Origin: Rhodoferax sp.
Lineage (GTDB): Bacteria; Pseudomonadota; Gammaproteobacteria; Burkholderiales; Burkholderiaceae_C
Direction: 5' to 3'
Length of the DNA: 64,000 bases
Assembly (NCBI RefSeq): GCF_023700745.1
Contig: NZ_JAMPYG010000002.1
Location: forward strand, 295,479 to 359,478
Under the pieces are notes generated by a model. It ran no database searches, had not been told where the DNA came from, and saw only the letters and a list, made by a program, of their open reading frames with translations. Shown here piece by piece: positions 37,700-47,617 of the stretch. Within the stretch, counting starts at the first letter, position 1; each line of letters starts with the position of its first letter. Both the position numbers and the translations under genes were made by a program.

Positions 37700-39121
37700 A
37701 TGGCAGGGAATTCAAACAACGGCCCGACACCCCCGGTGGACGTGGTCATCATGGCAGCGGGTAAGGGCACACGCATGAAAAGCAAACTGCCCAAGGTCTT
37801 GCACCGGCTGGCCGGACGGACCCTGGTGCAGCATGTGGTGGACACGGCAGCAGCCTTGTCGGCACGCCAGGTCACGGTCATCACAGGCCATGGAGCGGAG
37901 GAAGTTGAGCAGGCGCTGGCCGCCAGCAGCAGTACCTTTGAACTGGGCTTTGTGCGCCAGGAACCGCAACTGGGCACCGGACATGCGGTGCAGCAGACCG
38001 TGCCGGTACTGCGTGACGACGGCATCGTGGTCGTCCTCTCGGGTGACGTGCCGCTGACGCAGGCAGACACATTGCAACACCTGATTACGGCCAGTGCTGG
38101 CAGCCAACTGGCCTTGCTGACGATTGATTTTGCCGACCCCACGGGTTACGGCCGCATTGTGCGCAGCGGCGACGCGGTGCAGGCCATCGCCGAGCAAAAA
38201 GACGCCACGCCAGGGCAACTCGCCATCACCGAGGTCTACAGCGGCATCATGGCCGTGCCCGCACTGCAGCTCAAGCGCTGGCTGGCCCGACTCGACAACC
38301 ACAATGCCCAGGGCGAGTTTTACCTGACCCAGATCGTTAAATTTGCCGTGGCCGACGGTGTGCCGGTGGTGGCGCACAAAATAACCGATGCCGTCCAGGT
38401 GGCGGGTGTCAACAGCCCGGTGCAACTGGCCGGATTGGAACGCGCCTACCAGCAGCGCCTGGCGCTGCATCTGATGGAACAAGGGGTGCGCCTGGCCGAC
38501 CCGGCGCGCCTGGATGTGCGCGGCAAACTGAACTGTGCGCAGGACGTGTCGATCGACGTGAACTGCATCTTTGAAGGCGAGGTTTCATTGGGCGAAGGCG
38601 TGCGCGTGGGTGCCAACTGCGTGATCCGCAACGCCAGCATTGCCGCTGGCGCCGTGATCCACCCGTTCACCCACATCGAGGGCGGTCCACCGGGCAGCAA
38701 GGACGCGGTCGAGGTCGGCGCCGGTGCCCTGATTGGCCCGTTTGCGCGCTTGCGCCCCGGTGTCAGGCTGGGGGCCGAGGTCCACATCGGCAACTTTGTC
38801 GAAGTCAAGAACTCGACCCTGGCCAAGGGCGCCAAGGCCAACCACCTGGCCTACCTGGGCGATGCCACAGTCGGCGAGCGCGTCAATTATGGCGCCGGCA
38901 GCATCACCGCCAACTACGACGGCGCCTTCAAGCACCGCACCGTCATCGAAGCCGATGTCCACATTGGCAGCAACTGCGTGCTGATCGCGCCGCTGACGAT
39001 TGGTGCGGGTGGCACAGTCGGCGGCGGCTCGACGCTGACCAAAGACACCCCGCCGCTGGCTTTGACGGTGGCGCGCGGCCGCCAGCTCAGCATTCCGAAC
39101 TGGAAGCGGCCGAGGAAATAG
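37700..39121 (+). CDS. glmU: Bifunctional GlcNAc-1-P uridyltransferase / GlcN-1-P acetyltransferase
   Basis: Makes UDP-GlcNAc for peptidoglycan and LPS. 473 residues from the ATG at 37700, which has a GGAG ribosome site; an in-frame TTG at 37682 is less likely. The N-terminal pyrophosphorylase motif is AAGKGTRMKSKLPK. The C-terminal left-handed beta-helix of hexapeptide repeats runs to the end, with NHLAYLGDATVGERVNYGAG the acetyltransferase site region. GlmS, which supplies the pathway, is 6.6 kb downstream. Confidence 0.97.
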   Translation: MAGNSNNGPTPPVDVVIMAAGKGTRMKSKLPKVLHRLAGRTLVQHVVDTAAALSARQVTVITGHGAEEVEQALAASSSTFELGFVRQEPQLGTGHAVQQTVPVLRDDGIVVVLSGDVPLTQADTLQHLITASAGSQLALLTIDFADPTGYGRIVRSGDAVQAIAEQKDATPGQLAITEVYSGIMAVPALQLKRWLARLDNHNAQGEFYLTQIVKFAVADGVPVVAHKITDAVQVAGVNSPVQLAGLERAYQQRLALHLMEQGVRLADPARLDVRGKLNCAQDVSIDVNCIFEGEVSLGEGVRVGANCVIRNASIAAGAVIHPFTHIEGGPPGSKDAVEVGAGALIGPFARLRPGVRLGAEVHIGNFVEVKNSTLAKGAKANHLAYLGDATVGERVNYGAGSITANYDGAFKHRTVIEADVHIGSNCVLIAPLTIGAGGTVGGGSTLTKDTPPLALTVARGRQLSIPNWKRPRK

Positions 39122-39124
39122 TCT

Positions 39125-39622
39125 TCAAGGCGCTGCCGGCAGCGGCACCCGCGCGCCAAACTTGCTGCGCTTGATGCTGAAAAATGTCTTGACGTTGCGC
39201 ACATTGGCGTCAAAGGTAAACAAGCGCTGCGTTAACGCCAGGTAGTCGGGCATGTCGTGCGCGTGCACCACCAGGCAAAAGTCCGGCCCGGGTGACACGC
39301 GGTAACACTGTTGCACCGCGTCCTCCTGCGCCACTTTCAACTCAAACGCTTCCAGCGCATCCTGATCCTGCCGGTCCAGCGTGATCTCGACCACGGCGCA
39401 CAGGCCATGCCCGACGACGCGTGCCATGGTGTCGACACTGAGCACGGCAATCTCACGCTCGATCAAGCCCGCATCAAGCAGGCGCTTGACGCGGCGCAGG
39501 CAGGTGGGCGGTGACACATGCACCAGCTCGGCCAAGGCCTGGTTGCTCAGCGACGCGTCCGTTTGCAAGCGTTCCAGCAGTTGCAGGTCGATGGCATCCA
39601 GCTTAGCTTGGGATACGCTCAT
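39125..39622 (-). CDS. Lrp/AsnC-family transcriptional regulator
   Basis: 165 residues. An N-terminal AsnC-type HTH (LDAIDLQLLERLQTDASLSN, then HVSPPTCLRRVKRL) is followed by a RAM/ACT-like effector domain. This family senses amino acids. It lies 15 bases downstream of the EamA exporter on the same strand, so it plausibly controls that exporter in response to its amino-acid substrate. Confidence 0.9.
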   Translation of the reverse strand: MSVSQAKLDAIDLQLLERLQTDASLSNQALAELVHVSPPTCLRRVKRLLDAGLIEREIAVLSVDTMARVVGHGLCAVVEITLDRQDQDALEAFELKVAQEDAVQQCYRVSPGPDFCLVVHAHDMPDYLALTQRLFTFDANVRNVKTFFSIKRSKFGARVPLPAAP

Positions 39623-39637
39623 GTCAGTCTCCAGAAT

Positions 39638-40528
39638 TCAACGGCGCTGCCAGCGGCGAGCCCACCACGGCCACAACAGGTTCAGTGCCAAGCCCAACAT
39701 GACCAGAGCGGTGGCCAGCAGTTTCCAGCCCGGCAACCCCTCACCCAGCCACAGTGCCGAGCCGCCCATGCCGAACAAGGGCACCAGCAGCGCCATGGGC
39801 GTGATGGTGGCAGCCGAGTAGCGCGACAACAACCAGCCCCAGGCGGCGTAGCCAAACAGCGAATTGCCCCAGGCCTGCCAGGCCACTGCGGCCCAAGTGA
39901 AGGCATCCGCCTGCTGCAAACCAGCAGCCAGTGCATCCCAGCCCTCCACCCAGAATGACAAAGCGGCGAGCGGTGGCACCGCAAACAGGCTGGACCACAC
40001 CACATAAGCCACCATGTTGATGCGCCCGGCCGCCCGCGACACCAGATTGCCACCAGCCCATGACAGCGCGGCCAGCAGAATCAGACCCAGGCCCAGTGGC
40101 GTGGTGCTGCCGTCGGTGTGCGACACGATCACAGCCAGGCCTGCCGCGCCGAGCATCAGCGCCAGCCACTGCACCCGTTGGAGTGATTCACCCGCCATCA
40201 GCATCGCCAGCCCGATGGTGAAGAACACCTGGGTCTGAACCACCAGCGAGGCCAGGCCCGGTGAAATGTGTCCGTTCATGGCGACAAACAGCAAGCCGAA
40301 CTGGCCCACGCCAATCAACAAGCCATAGGCCGCCAGGTTGCGCCAGGGCACAGCCGGCCGTGGCAAAAAGAACACCATCGGCAGCACCACCACCAGAAAC
40401 CGCAGGGTGGCAAACAGCAGGGGCGGCATTTGCCCCAAGGCCAGTTTGATGACCACAAAGTTGGTGCCCCACACCGCCACCACGGCCAGGGCCAAAAGAA
40501 AATGCCGCAATGAAAGAATGGTATGCAT
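39638..40528 (-). CDS. EamA-type amino acid/metabolite exporter
   Basis: 296 residues, about ten membrane spans, two EamA repeats. It begins MHTILSLRHFLLALAVVAVW from the ATG at 40528. WGTNFVVIKLALGQMPPLL and GLASLVVQTQVFFTIGLAM closely resemble E. coli EamA (YdeD), the exporter of O-acetylserine and cysteine. The adjacent Lrp-type gene supports an amino-acid link. The exact substrate is not certain, so no symbol is given. Confidence 0.85.
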   Translation of the reverse strand: MHTILSLRHFLLALAVVAVWGTNFVVIKLALGQMPPLLFATLRFLVVVLPMVFFLPRPAVPWRNLAAYGLLIGVGQFGLLFVAMNGHISPGLASLVVQTQVFFTIGLAMLMAGESLQRVQWLALMLGAAGLAVIVSHTDGSTTPLGLGLILLAALSWAGGNLVSRAAGRINMVAYVVWSSLFAVPPLAALSFWVEGWDALAAGLQQADAFTWAAVAWQAWGNSLFGYAAWGWLLSRYSAATITPMALLVPLFGMGGSALWLGEGLPGWKLLATALVMLGLALNLLWPWWARRWQRR

Positions 40529-40618
40529 GGTCAGATTGTCAACCACGCCAGCGGACTCCCGTGTCTTCTCAACACGGGATTGAGGCGCTTGCCCTGACAG
40601 GTGTGGCGCTTGCCGCCT

Positions 40619-41617
40619 TTAGGCCTTGGGGGTTGCCGCAGCGCGGCGACGCTCCAGGTAAGCCTGCAGCTCGCCAATCACCCCTTTGCGGAAAGCGAGC
40701 ACGCAGAGCACAAAAATCACGCCGATGATCACGTTGACCCATGAGCCCACCTTGTCGGCCAGTGTGTCCTGCAGGGCGATCACAATGCCAGCCCCCATCA
40801 CCGGGCCAAAGAAAGTGCCCACGCCACCGAGCAGGGTCATCAGGATCACTTCCCCCGACATGGTCCAGTGCACATCCGACAAAGTCGCAAACCCCATGAT
40901 CAGGGTCTTGAGCGAGCCCGCCAAACCGGACAATGCCGCAGACAACACGAAGGCCAGCAGCTTGTAGCGATCCACCTGGTAGCCCAGTGAAATCGCGCGC
41001 GGCTCGTTTTCGCGGATCATCTTCAGCACCTGGCCAAACGGGGAGTGCACGATGCGCGAGATAGCCAGAAAACACGCCACAAAAATAGCCACGACCAAGT
41101 AGTACATGGCGGTGTCCGACTGCAACGGCAACAGGCCGAACAAGGCGCCCCGTGGCACCCCTTGCAGACCGTCCTCGCCCCCGGTAAACGGGGCCTGCAG
41201 GCAGACAAAGTACACCATCTGCGCAATGGCCATGGTGATCATGGCGAAATAGATGCCCTGGCGCCGGATCGCCACCAGCCCCACCACCAGACCGATCAGA
41301 CCCGCGCCGATCATGCCGGCAGCCATGCCGAGCTCCGGCGTGAAGTTTTGCGACTTGATCAGGTAACCGGTGATGTAAGCCGCAGAACCAAAAAATGCGG
41401 CATGACCAAAGGACAGCAAACCGGTAAAGCCCAGCAGCAGATTGAAGGCACAGGCAAAAAGTGCGAAGCACAGCAGCTTCATGACAAACACCGGGTAGAG
41501 CCCGAGCATGGGCGCCAGCAGCGCCAGGATCAACAGGCCGAGGTAAGTGAAACGAAGGAGTTTGGCGGCTTTGGTCATCTGCTTGTTGTCGTTGATGGGG
41601 TTCGTGGCGCGGCTCAT
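40619..41617 (-). CDS. livM: Branched-chain amino acid-type ABC permease LivM
   Basis: 332 residues, about ten spans. GFTGLLSFGHAAFFGSAAY is the conserved LivM start of the core. The EAA-like loop FGQVLKMIRENEPRAISLGY and GGVGTFFGPVMGAG are also typical. It is last of five liv genes, three bases after livH. Family members carry branched-chain amino acids, amides or aromatic compounds, so substrate is open. Confidence 0.92.
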   Translation of the reverse strand: MSRATNPINDNKQMTKAAKLLRFTYLGLLILALLAPMLGLYPVFVMKLLCFALFACAFNLLLGFTGLLSFGHAAFFGSAAYITGYLIKSQNFTPELGMAAGMIGAGLIGLVVGLVAIRRQGIYFAMITMAIAQMVYFVCLQAPFTGGEDGLQGVPRGALFGLLPLQSDTAMYYLVVAIFVACFLAISRIVHSPFGQVLKMIRENEPRAISLGYQVDRYKLLAFVLSAALSGLAGSLKTLIMGFATLSDVHWTMSGEVILMTLLGGVGTFFGPVMGAGIVIALQDTLADKVGSWVNVIIGVIFVLCVLAFRKGVIGELQAYLERRRAAATPKA

Positions 41618-41620
41618 GGC

Positions 41621-42505
41621 TTATGCCTCCTTGCCAAACAGGCCGGCGGGGCGAATCATGAGCACGATCACCATGATGACAAAAACCACGATGCTGGACG
41701 CTTCCGGATAGAACACCCGCGTCAGGCCCTCGATCACCCCCAGTCCCAGCCCGGTCAGGATCGAACCCAGGATCGAGCCCATGCCACCGATCACCACCAC
41801 GGCAAACACCACGATGATCAGGTTGGATCCCATCAGTGGGTTGACCTGGATGATGGGCGCAGCCAGCACACCGGCCAGCGCGGCCAGGGCGGCACCAGCG
41901 CCGTAGGTCAACATCACCATCAAGGGCACATTGATGCCAAAGGCCTGCACCAGCGCAGCGTTTTCAGTGCCGGCGCGCAGGTAGGCGCCCAGGCGCGTGC
42001 GCTCAATCAGGTACCAGGTCCCCAGGCACACCCCGAGCGACACCAGCACCACCCAGGCACGGTAGTTGGGCAGAACCATGAAGCCGAGATTGGTGGCGCC
42101 GGACAACAGTTCCGGCACGTTATAAGGTTGGCCGGAGACACCATACAGTTCACGGAAAATACCCTCGGCGATCAGGGCCAGGCCAAAGGTGAGCAGCAAG
42201 CCATAGAGTGGATCGAGCTTGTAGAGGTGCTTGAGAAAAAGCCGCTCGATGACCACCCCCAGCACCCCGACGGTCAACGGCGCCAGCAGCAACGCCCACC
42301 AGTAATTGATGCCAAACGTGTCAAGCATGATCCAAGCGGCAAAGGCGCCCAGCATGTAGAGCGCGCCGTGGGCAAAGTTGACAATGCCCAGCAGGCCAAA
42401 GATCACTGCCAGCCCGAGGCTGAGCAGGGCATAAAACGCGCCATTGACCAAACCCAGCAGCAACTGGCCGAGAAAAGCCTGATGGGGAATACCGAAAATT
42501 TCCAT
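41621..42505 (-). CDS. livH: Branched-chain amino acid-type ABC permease LivH
   Basis: 294 residues, about eight to nine spans. LSLGLAVIFGLLGIVNFAHG is the LivH signature and GGMGSILGSILTGLGLG marks the C-terminal part. It pairs with LivM to form the membrane channel. It follows the binding-protein gene after a 138-base gap holding a small hairpin. Confidence 0.93.
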   Translation of the reverse strand: MEIFGIPHQAFLGQLLLGLVNGAFYALLSLGLAVIFGLLGIVNFAHGALYMLGAFAAWIMLDTFGINYWWALLLAPLTVGVLGVVIERLFLKHLYKLDPLYGLLLTFGLALIAEGIFRELYGVSGQPYNVPELLSGATNLGFMVLPNYRAWVVLVSLGVCLGTWYLIERTRLGAYLRAGTENAALVQAFGINVPLMVMLTYGAGAALAALAGVLAAPIIQVNPLMGSNLIIVVFAVVVIGGMGSILGSILTGLGLGVIEGLTRVFYPEASSIVVFVIMVIVLMIRPAGLFGKEA

Positions 42506-42624
42506 GGAAGCTCGTTAATTCATGCTTTGGGGAATGCCACCATTGACACATCATCGCGAGGCCGCAGGCCATGACCATCCTGCCTGGATGGCCATGCGGG
42601 ACTCACGATGAAGACACCGAAACA

Positions 42625-42642
42625 CTGATATTCTTGTATCAG
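42625..42642 (-). other. Hairpin directly after the binding-protein gene
   Basis: CTGATA-TTCTTG-TATCAG forms a perfect 6-bp stem starting just beyond the livK stop. There is no strong T run on the minus strand. Such hairpins often keep binding-protein mRNA more abundant than the permease message. Confidence 0.35.
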
Positions 42643-42643
42643 C

Positions 42644-43837
42644 TTACTTCTTAAGCAGCGCACACTTGGATTCAGCCGGTGAGGTGAAGGCCTGATCGCC
42701 AGGAATCTTGGCGATCGTTTTGTAGTAGTCCCAGGGGGTGGTCGACTCTTTGGGAGACTTGACCTGGTACAGGTACATGTCGTGAATCATGCGTCCGTCA
42801 GCGCGGATCTGACCTTTGTTGTAAAAATCGTCGATCTTCATGCCCTTCAGGGTCGACATGACCTTGTCTGCATCTGTCGTACCGGCAGTCTGCACGGCTT
42901 TCAGGTAATTGGCCGCAGCTGAATAATCGGCAGCCTGAACACTGGACGGCATGCGCTTGTATTTCTCGAAGAAGCGCTTGGCAAACTTGCGGGAAGCATC
43001 GTCCTGGTTCCAGTACCAGCTGTCGGCCACTTGCAGCCCTTCGGTGTTGACCAGGCCGAGACTGTGAATTTCGTTGATGAACACCAGCAGGCCGATGGGC
43101 TTCATGGTCTTGAGAATGCCAAATTCCTTGGCCGACTTCATCGCGTTGCTGAAGTCACCGCCGGCATTGGCCAGGCCCAGAACCTGGGCTTTGGACGACT
43201 GCGCCTGCAGCAGGAAGGATGAGAAGTCAGAGGCATTGAGCGGATGCCGCACGGCACCCACCACCGTGCCACCGTTGGCCTTCACGATGGTGGACGCGTC
43301 TGCTTCCAGCGAATGGCCAAAAGCATAGTCGGCGGTCAGGAAAAACCAGCTTTTCCCGCCTGCCTTGACCAGGGCGGAGGCGCCCACCTTGGCCAGGGCC
43401 ACGGTGTCATAGGCGTAATGCACGGTATAGGGGGAACAGGCTTCGTTGGTCAGACGCGCCGAGCCGGCGCCAATTGAAAAGAAGGGACGCTTTTTTTCCT
43501 CTGCCAACTTGGCCATGGCCAGCGACGTGCCCGAGTTGGTGCCGCCAATCAACATCGACAGGCCCTCCTTGTCAATCCACTCGCGGGCTTTGGAACTCGC
43601 CACATCAGCCTTGTTCTGATGGTCGGCCGTCAGCACTTCAATCGGACGGTTCAATACCTTGCCGCCGAAATCCTGGGCCGCCCACTTGACCATTTCGCCG
43701 CCGGCAGGACCGTCAAGGTCGGCGTACACGCTGGACATGTCGGTGATGAAACCGATCTTCACCGGGTCGGTGTTCTGGGCCGATGCGGCCGCAGCAAAGC
43801 CGATGGCCAGTGCGGTAACAAGCGTCTTGAGTTTCAT
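42644..43837 (-). CDS. livK: Periplasmic substrate-binding protein of the Liv-type ABC transporter
   Basis: 397 residues with a signal peptide (MKLKTLVTALAIGFAAAASA, cleavage before Gln-Asn-Thr). The mature protein is a type I periplasmic binding protein: VKIGFITDMSSVYADLDGP, a central GGTNSGTSLAMAKLAEEK hinge-side motif, and LYQVKSPKESTTPWDYYKTI near the end. It is closer to the general Peripla_BP_6 group than to strict leucine-binding proteins, so the ligand may be another amino acid or an organic acid. It lies between livF and livH. Confidence 0.88.
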   Translation of the reverse strand: MKLKTLVTALAIGFAAAASAQNTDPVKIGFITDMSSVYADLDGPAGGEMVKWAAQDFGGKVLNRPIEVLTADHQNKADVASSKAREWIDKEGLSMLIGGTNSGTSLAMAKLAEEKKRPFFSIGAGSARLTNEACSPYTVHYAYDTVALAKVGASALVKAGGKSWFFLTADYAFGHSLEADASTIVKANGGTVVGAVRHPLNASDFSSFLLQAQSSKAQVLGLANAGGDFSNAMKSAKEFGILKTMKPIGLLVFINEIHSLGLVNTEGLQVADSWYWNQDDASRKFAKRFFEKYKRMPSSVQAADYSAAANYLKAVQTAGTTDADKVMSTLKGMKIDDFYNKGQIRADGRMIHDMYLYQVKSPKESTTPWDYYKTIAKIPGDQAFTSPAESKCALLKK

Positions 43838-43903
43838 AAGGTCTCCTGAGGGTTAAGTTGTTGTTGCGAAGCGGGGAAAATTCTTGGGGCGGCAGGCCAG
43901 GCG

Positions 43904-44608
43904 TCAAACGCCCAGGTACTCCTGCAGCATACCCATGTTCTGGCTCAACTCGGCTTGGGCAAACTGTTTGACGATGCTGCCGTGCTCCATGACATAAAAA
44001 CGATCGGCCAACGGCGCTGCAAAGCGGAAGTTCTGCTCCACCAGCACGATGGTGTAGCCCTTGCTTTTCAGCGTGACAATCATTTCGGCCAGCTTTTGCA
44101 CGATCACCGGGGCCAGCCCTTCCGAGATTTCATCCAGCAACAGCAGGCGCGCGCCAGTGCGCAGAATGCGCGCCACGGCCAGCATCTGCTGCTCACCGCC
44201 GGACAAGCGGGTGCCAGGGCTGGCTGCGCGCTCCTCCAGGTTGGGGAACATCGCATAGATTTCAGCGATGCTCATACCGCCAGATGCCAGGGTGGGCGGC
44301 AACATCAAATTTTCTTCTGCCGTCAAGCTGGCAAAAATGCCACGCTCTTCCGGGCAGTAACCGACCCCTTGATGCGCCACCTTGTGCGGCGCCATGTGGA
44401 TGGTCTCAACGCCGTTGATCTTGATGGCACCCTTGCGGCTGCCGGTCAGACCCACGATGGCGCGCAGGGTGGTGGTGCGTCCGGCGCCATTGCGCCCCAG
44501 CAGCGTCACCACTTCGCCTTCGTTGACGGTCAGGTTGACGCCATGCAGGATGTGTGACTCGCCGTACCAGGCGTGCAGGTTTTCAATACGAAGTAATTCC
44601 TTCTTCAT
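43904..44608 (-). CDS. livF: Liv-type ABC transporter ATPase LivF
   Basis: 234 residues. The Walker A sequence is GRNGAGRT, with Arg44 where ABC ATPases normally have the ATP-binding lysine. The signature RLSGGEQQMLAVARIL, Walker B LLLLDEISEGLAP and the H-loop region are normal. The start overlaps the livG stop by one base. LivG has a normal Walker A, so the heterodimer would have one standard and one altered site. I recall Arg at this place in other LivF proteins, so it may be a family trait. Confidence 0.92.
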   Translation of the reverse strand: MKKELLRIENLHAWYGESHILHGVNLTVNEGEVVTLLGRNGAGRTTTLRAIVGLTGSRKGAIKINGVETIHMAPHKVAHQGVGYCPEERGIFASLTAEENLMLPPTLASGGMSIAEIYAMFPNLEERAASPGTRLSGGEQQMLAVARILRTGARLLLLDEISEGLAPVIVQKLAEMIVTLKSKGYTIVLVEQNFRFAAPLADRFYVMEHGSIVKQFAQAELSQNMGMLQEYLGV

Positions 44609-45393
44609 CAGTGAGCACCCTGCAATTCTCTGTCGACCGTTCCCATGTAGGCTTCAATCACCAGCGGGTTTCTTGACACCTCGGCATAGGGGCCATCCGC
44701 AATGATGGCGCCGCGTTGCAGCACCGTGATGCGGTCGGCTATTTTCGACACCACATTCATGTTGTGCTCCACCATCAGGATGGTGCGCCCGGCCGACACT
44801 TGTTTGATCAGTTGCGTGACCCGGTCCACGTCTTCGTGGCCCATGCCTTGCGTGGGCTCATCCAGCAGCATCAACTCCGGCTCCAGCGCCAGCGTCGTGG
44901 CCAGCTCCAGCGCACGCTTGCGGCCATAGGGCAAATTGACGGTCATTTCATCGGCGAAGTCCTGCAGGTCAACATCGGCCAGCAATTGGCGGGCTCGCTC
45001 GTGCAGCGGCAGCAAGGTGCTTTCTGCTTTCCAGAAATGGAACGAAGTGCCCAGGTTGCGCTGCAAGGCGGCGCGCACGTTTTCCAGTACCGTCATGTGC
45101 GGGAACACCGCTGAAATCTGGAACGAGCGCACGATCCCGCGGCGTGCGGTTTGTGCCGGTTTTTCCAATGTGATGTCGGTGTCATTGAACAGGATGCTGC
45201 CCGAGGTTGGCTGCAAGAATTTGGTCAACAGGTTGAAGAAAGTGGTTTTGCCTGCCCCGTTCGGGCCTATCAGCGCATGAATGTGGCCGCGGCGAACCTT
45301 CAGGTCCACCTGGTTGACCGCCACAAAGCCCTTGAATTCTTTGGTCAAACCACGGGTCTCAAGAATAAACTCCACGGACAAATTGCGCTCCAT
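44608..45393 (-). CDS. livG: Liv-type ABC transporter ATPase LivG
   Basis: 261 residues. Walker A is [14 protein letters not shown] and the signature NLPYGRKRALELATTLAL is the LivG variant. Walker B is LMLLDEPTQGM. The extended Q-loop region with VRSFQISAVFPHMTVLENV is typical. It is first gene of livGFKHM on the minus strand, divergent from glmS across 355 bases. Confidence 0.93.
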   Translation of the reverse strand: MERNLSVEFILETRGLTKEFKGFVAVNQVDLKVRRGHIHALIGPNGAGKTTFFNLLTKFLQPTSGSILFNDTDITLEKPAQTARRGIVRSFQISAVFPHMTVLENVRAALQRNLGTSFHFWKAESTLLPLHERARQLLADVDLQDFADEMTVNLPYGRKRALELATTLALEPELMLLDEPTQGMGHEDVDRVTQLIKQVSAGRTILMVEHNMNVVSKIADRITVLQRGAIIADGPYAEVSRNPLVIEAYMGTVDRELQGAH

Positions 45394-45748
45394 CTGACTG
45401 TTTGGGGTTGACCGGCATCGAGGCCAGCAACGTGAAATGGCATGCTAACGGCTTGCGCTTCGACTCGATAGCGGGTAATCACTTAAGTAGTTTCACCATC
45501 TGCTCAATGTACATCCAGCGTATAAGCCACCATCGCGAAAGCAATCAGCAACGTGTGTCATGTGCGCCCAAGGGTGGCTGTCCATAACCACCATTCATAC
45601 TGTTTATATATTTCGTTAATAAATTTTTTATGAAAATAAAATTCATAAAAAATAAATTAAGAAATTAATAGCAATTTATCTATGATTTTTGATTAAATAT
45701 TTCTCTACAGCACTTGTACCATTGGCAAACTTACTTCTGGAGCAGTCT
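45394..45748. other. Divergent livG / glmS regulatory region
   Basis: 355 bases with no supportable gene. Bases 45394-45590 are of average composition and nothing was recognised in them. Bases 45590-45720 are strikingly A+T-rich compared with the rest of the window. They contain the inverted repeat annotated at 45624-45652. The glmS promoter should lie here; several TATAAT-like strings compete, so none is marked. No small RNA or riboswitch fold was recognised. Confidence 0.5.
45624..45652. promoter_or_regulatory. AT-rich perfect inverted repeat upstream of glmS
   Basis: TTTTTTATGAA (45624-45634) and TTCATAAAAAA (45642-45652) are perfect 11-base inverted arms with a seven-base spacer. They lie about 100 bases before the glmS ATG. 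Read on either strand it also resembles a weak AT-rich hairpin with a T run. Its symmetry suggests a dimeric regulator site. Confidence 0.45.
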
Positions 45749-47617
45749 ATGTGTGGCATTGTTGGCGCCGTATCCGATCAAAACATCGTCCCTGTGCTGG
45801 TGCAGGGCTTGGCCCGACTGGAATACCGGGGTTATGACTCCTGTGGCGTCGCGGTGTACGCCAATGGCTTGCAGCGCGCACGCAGCACGGCGCGCGTCTC
45901 GGAGCTGATGGCGCAAATCAACACCACCCATCTGCAAGGCACCACCGGCATTGCCCACACGCGCTGGGCCACCCACGGCGCACCCGCCGTGCACAACGCG
46001 CACCCCCACTTCAGCCACGGGCCAGGCATTGACGCAGTCAACCGGCCAGGGCGCATTGCACTGGTGCACAACGGCATCATCGAGAACCATGACGAACTGC
46101 GTGCCGCCTTGCAGGCCAAGGGCTACGTGTTCCAGAGTCAGACCGACACCGAGGTCATCGCCCACCTGATCGACAGCCTGTACGACGGCGATCTGTTTGA
46201 AGCCGTCAAAACTGCACTGGCATCGCTCCGGGGGGCCTATGCCATTGCCGTGTTCTGCAAGGACGAGCCGCATCGCCTGATTGGCGCCCGCGCCGGTTCA
46301 CCGCTGATCCTGGGCATCGGGGCCGACGCACAAGCACATTACCTGGCCAGCGATGCCATGGCCCTGGCCGGCGTCACCAGCCAGATCGTTTACCTCGAAG
46401 AAGGGGACGTGGCCGACATCCAGCTGGGCAAGTACTGGCTGGTGGACAAAACCTTCAAGCCCCTGACCCAGGCCCAGCGTCCGGTCAAAACGGTGCATGC
46501 GCACAGCGGCGCGGCCGAGCTGGGCCCCTACCGCCACTACATGCAAAAGGAAATTTTCGAGCAGCCACGCGCCATTGCCGACACCCTGGAGGGCATCACC
46601 AGCATCATGCCGGAGCTGTTTGACGGCGCGAGTACCAGCGCGGCCCGGGTCTTCAAGGACATCGACTCGGTGCTGATCCTGGCCTGCGGCACCAGCTATT
46701 ACAGCGGCTGTACCGCCAAGTACTGGCTGGAAAGCATCGCCAAGATCCCGACCCAGGTCGAAGTGGCCAGTGAATACCGCTACCGCGACTCGGTGCCCAA
46801 TCCGCGCACGCTCATTGTCACGATCACCCAGTCGGGCGAAACCGCCGACACACTGGCCGCGCTGCGCCACGCGCAGAGCCAGGGCATGACGCACACCCTG
46901 ACCATTTGCAACGTAGCCACCAGCGCCATGGTGCGCGAATGCGAACTGGCCTATATCACCCGCGCCGGCGTGGAAATTGGCGTGGCCTCCACCAAGGCCT
47001 TTACCGCCCAGTTGGCCGGCCTGTTTTTGCTGACGCTGGCGCTGGCACAAGCGCGCGGTTTGCTCAGCGAAGCCGAGGAAGCGCGCCACCTCAAGGCCAT
47101 GCGCCACCTGCCCGCCGCGCTGCAGGCCGTGCTGGCACTGGAACCTCAAGTCATCGCCTGGGCACAGGACTTTGCCAAGATGGAAAACGCATTGTTCCTG
47201 GGTCGCGGCCTGCATTACCCGATAGCCCTTGAAGGCGCTCTCAAACTCAAGGAAATCAGCTACATCCACGCCGAGGCCTACCCCGCCGGCGAGCTCAAGC
47301 ACGGCCCGCTGGCACTGGTCACCAGCGCCATGCCGGTGGTCACCGTGGCACCCAACGACGCGCTGCTGGAAAAACTCAAAAGCAACATGCACGAGGTGCG
47401 CGCCCGTGGCGGCGTGCTGTATGTGCTGGCCGACGCCGATTCGCACATTGCCAGCGGCGAAGGCCTGCATGTGATCCGCATGCCCGAGCACTACGGCGAA
47501 CTCTCGCCCATGCTGCACGTGGTGCCGCTGCAATTGCTGGCCTACCACACCGCCTGCGCACGCGGCACCGATGTGGATAAACCACGTAATCTGGCGAAGT
47601 CCGTCACAGTGGAGTAG
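45749..47617 (+). CDS. glmS: Glutamine--fructose-6-phosphate aminotransferase (isomerizing)
   Basis: Makes glucosamine-6-phosphate from fructose-6-phosphate and glutamine. 622 residues. The ATG at 45749 puts Cys2 at the N-terminus after Met removal ([12 protein letters not shown]), as required for the Ntn glutaminase. Two SIS domains follow ([20 protein letters not shown], then the second half with [20 protein letters not shown]), ending in [12 protein letters not shown]. The 20-codon extension upstream is rejected. It is alone in its transcription unit. Confidence 0.97.
   Translation: MCGIVGAVSDQNIVPVLVQGLARLEYRGYDSCGVAVYANGLQRARSTARVSELMAQINTTHLQGTTGIAHTRWATHGAPAVHNAHPHFSHGPGIDAVNRPGRIALVHNGIIENHDELRAALQAKGYVFQSQTDTEVIAHLIDSLYDGDLFEAVKTALASLRGAYAIAVFCKDEPHRLIGARAGSPLILGIGADAQAHYLASDAMALAGVTSQIVYLEEGDVADIQLGKYWLVDKTFKPLTQAQRPVKTVHAHSGAAELGPYRHYMQKEIFEQPRAIADTLEGITSIMPELFDGASTSAARVFKDIDSVLILACGTSYYSGCTAKYWLESIAKIPTQVEVASEYRYRDSVPNPRTLIVTITQSGETADTLAALRHAQSQGMTHTLTICNVATSAMVRECELAYITRAGVEIGVASTKAFTAQLAGLFLLTLALAQARGLLSEAEEARHLKAMRHLPAALQAVLALEPQVIAWAQDFAKMENALFLGRGLHYPIALEGALKLKEISYIHAEAYPAGELKHGPLALVTSAMPVVTVAPNDALLEKLKSNMHEVRARGGVLYVLADADSHIASGEGLHVIRMPEHYGELSPMLHVVPLQLLAYHTACARGTDVDKPRNLAKSVTVE

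Noticed and set aside
41045..42574. 509-codon plus-strand open frame opposite livM and livH
   Set aside because: His/Gln-rich antisense shadow of two membrane-protein genes with clear family signatures.
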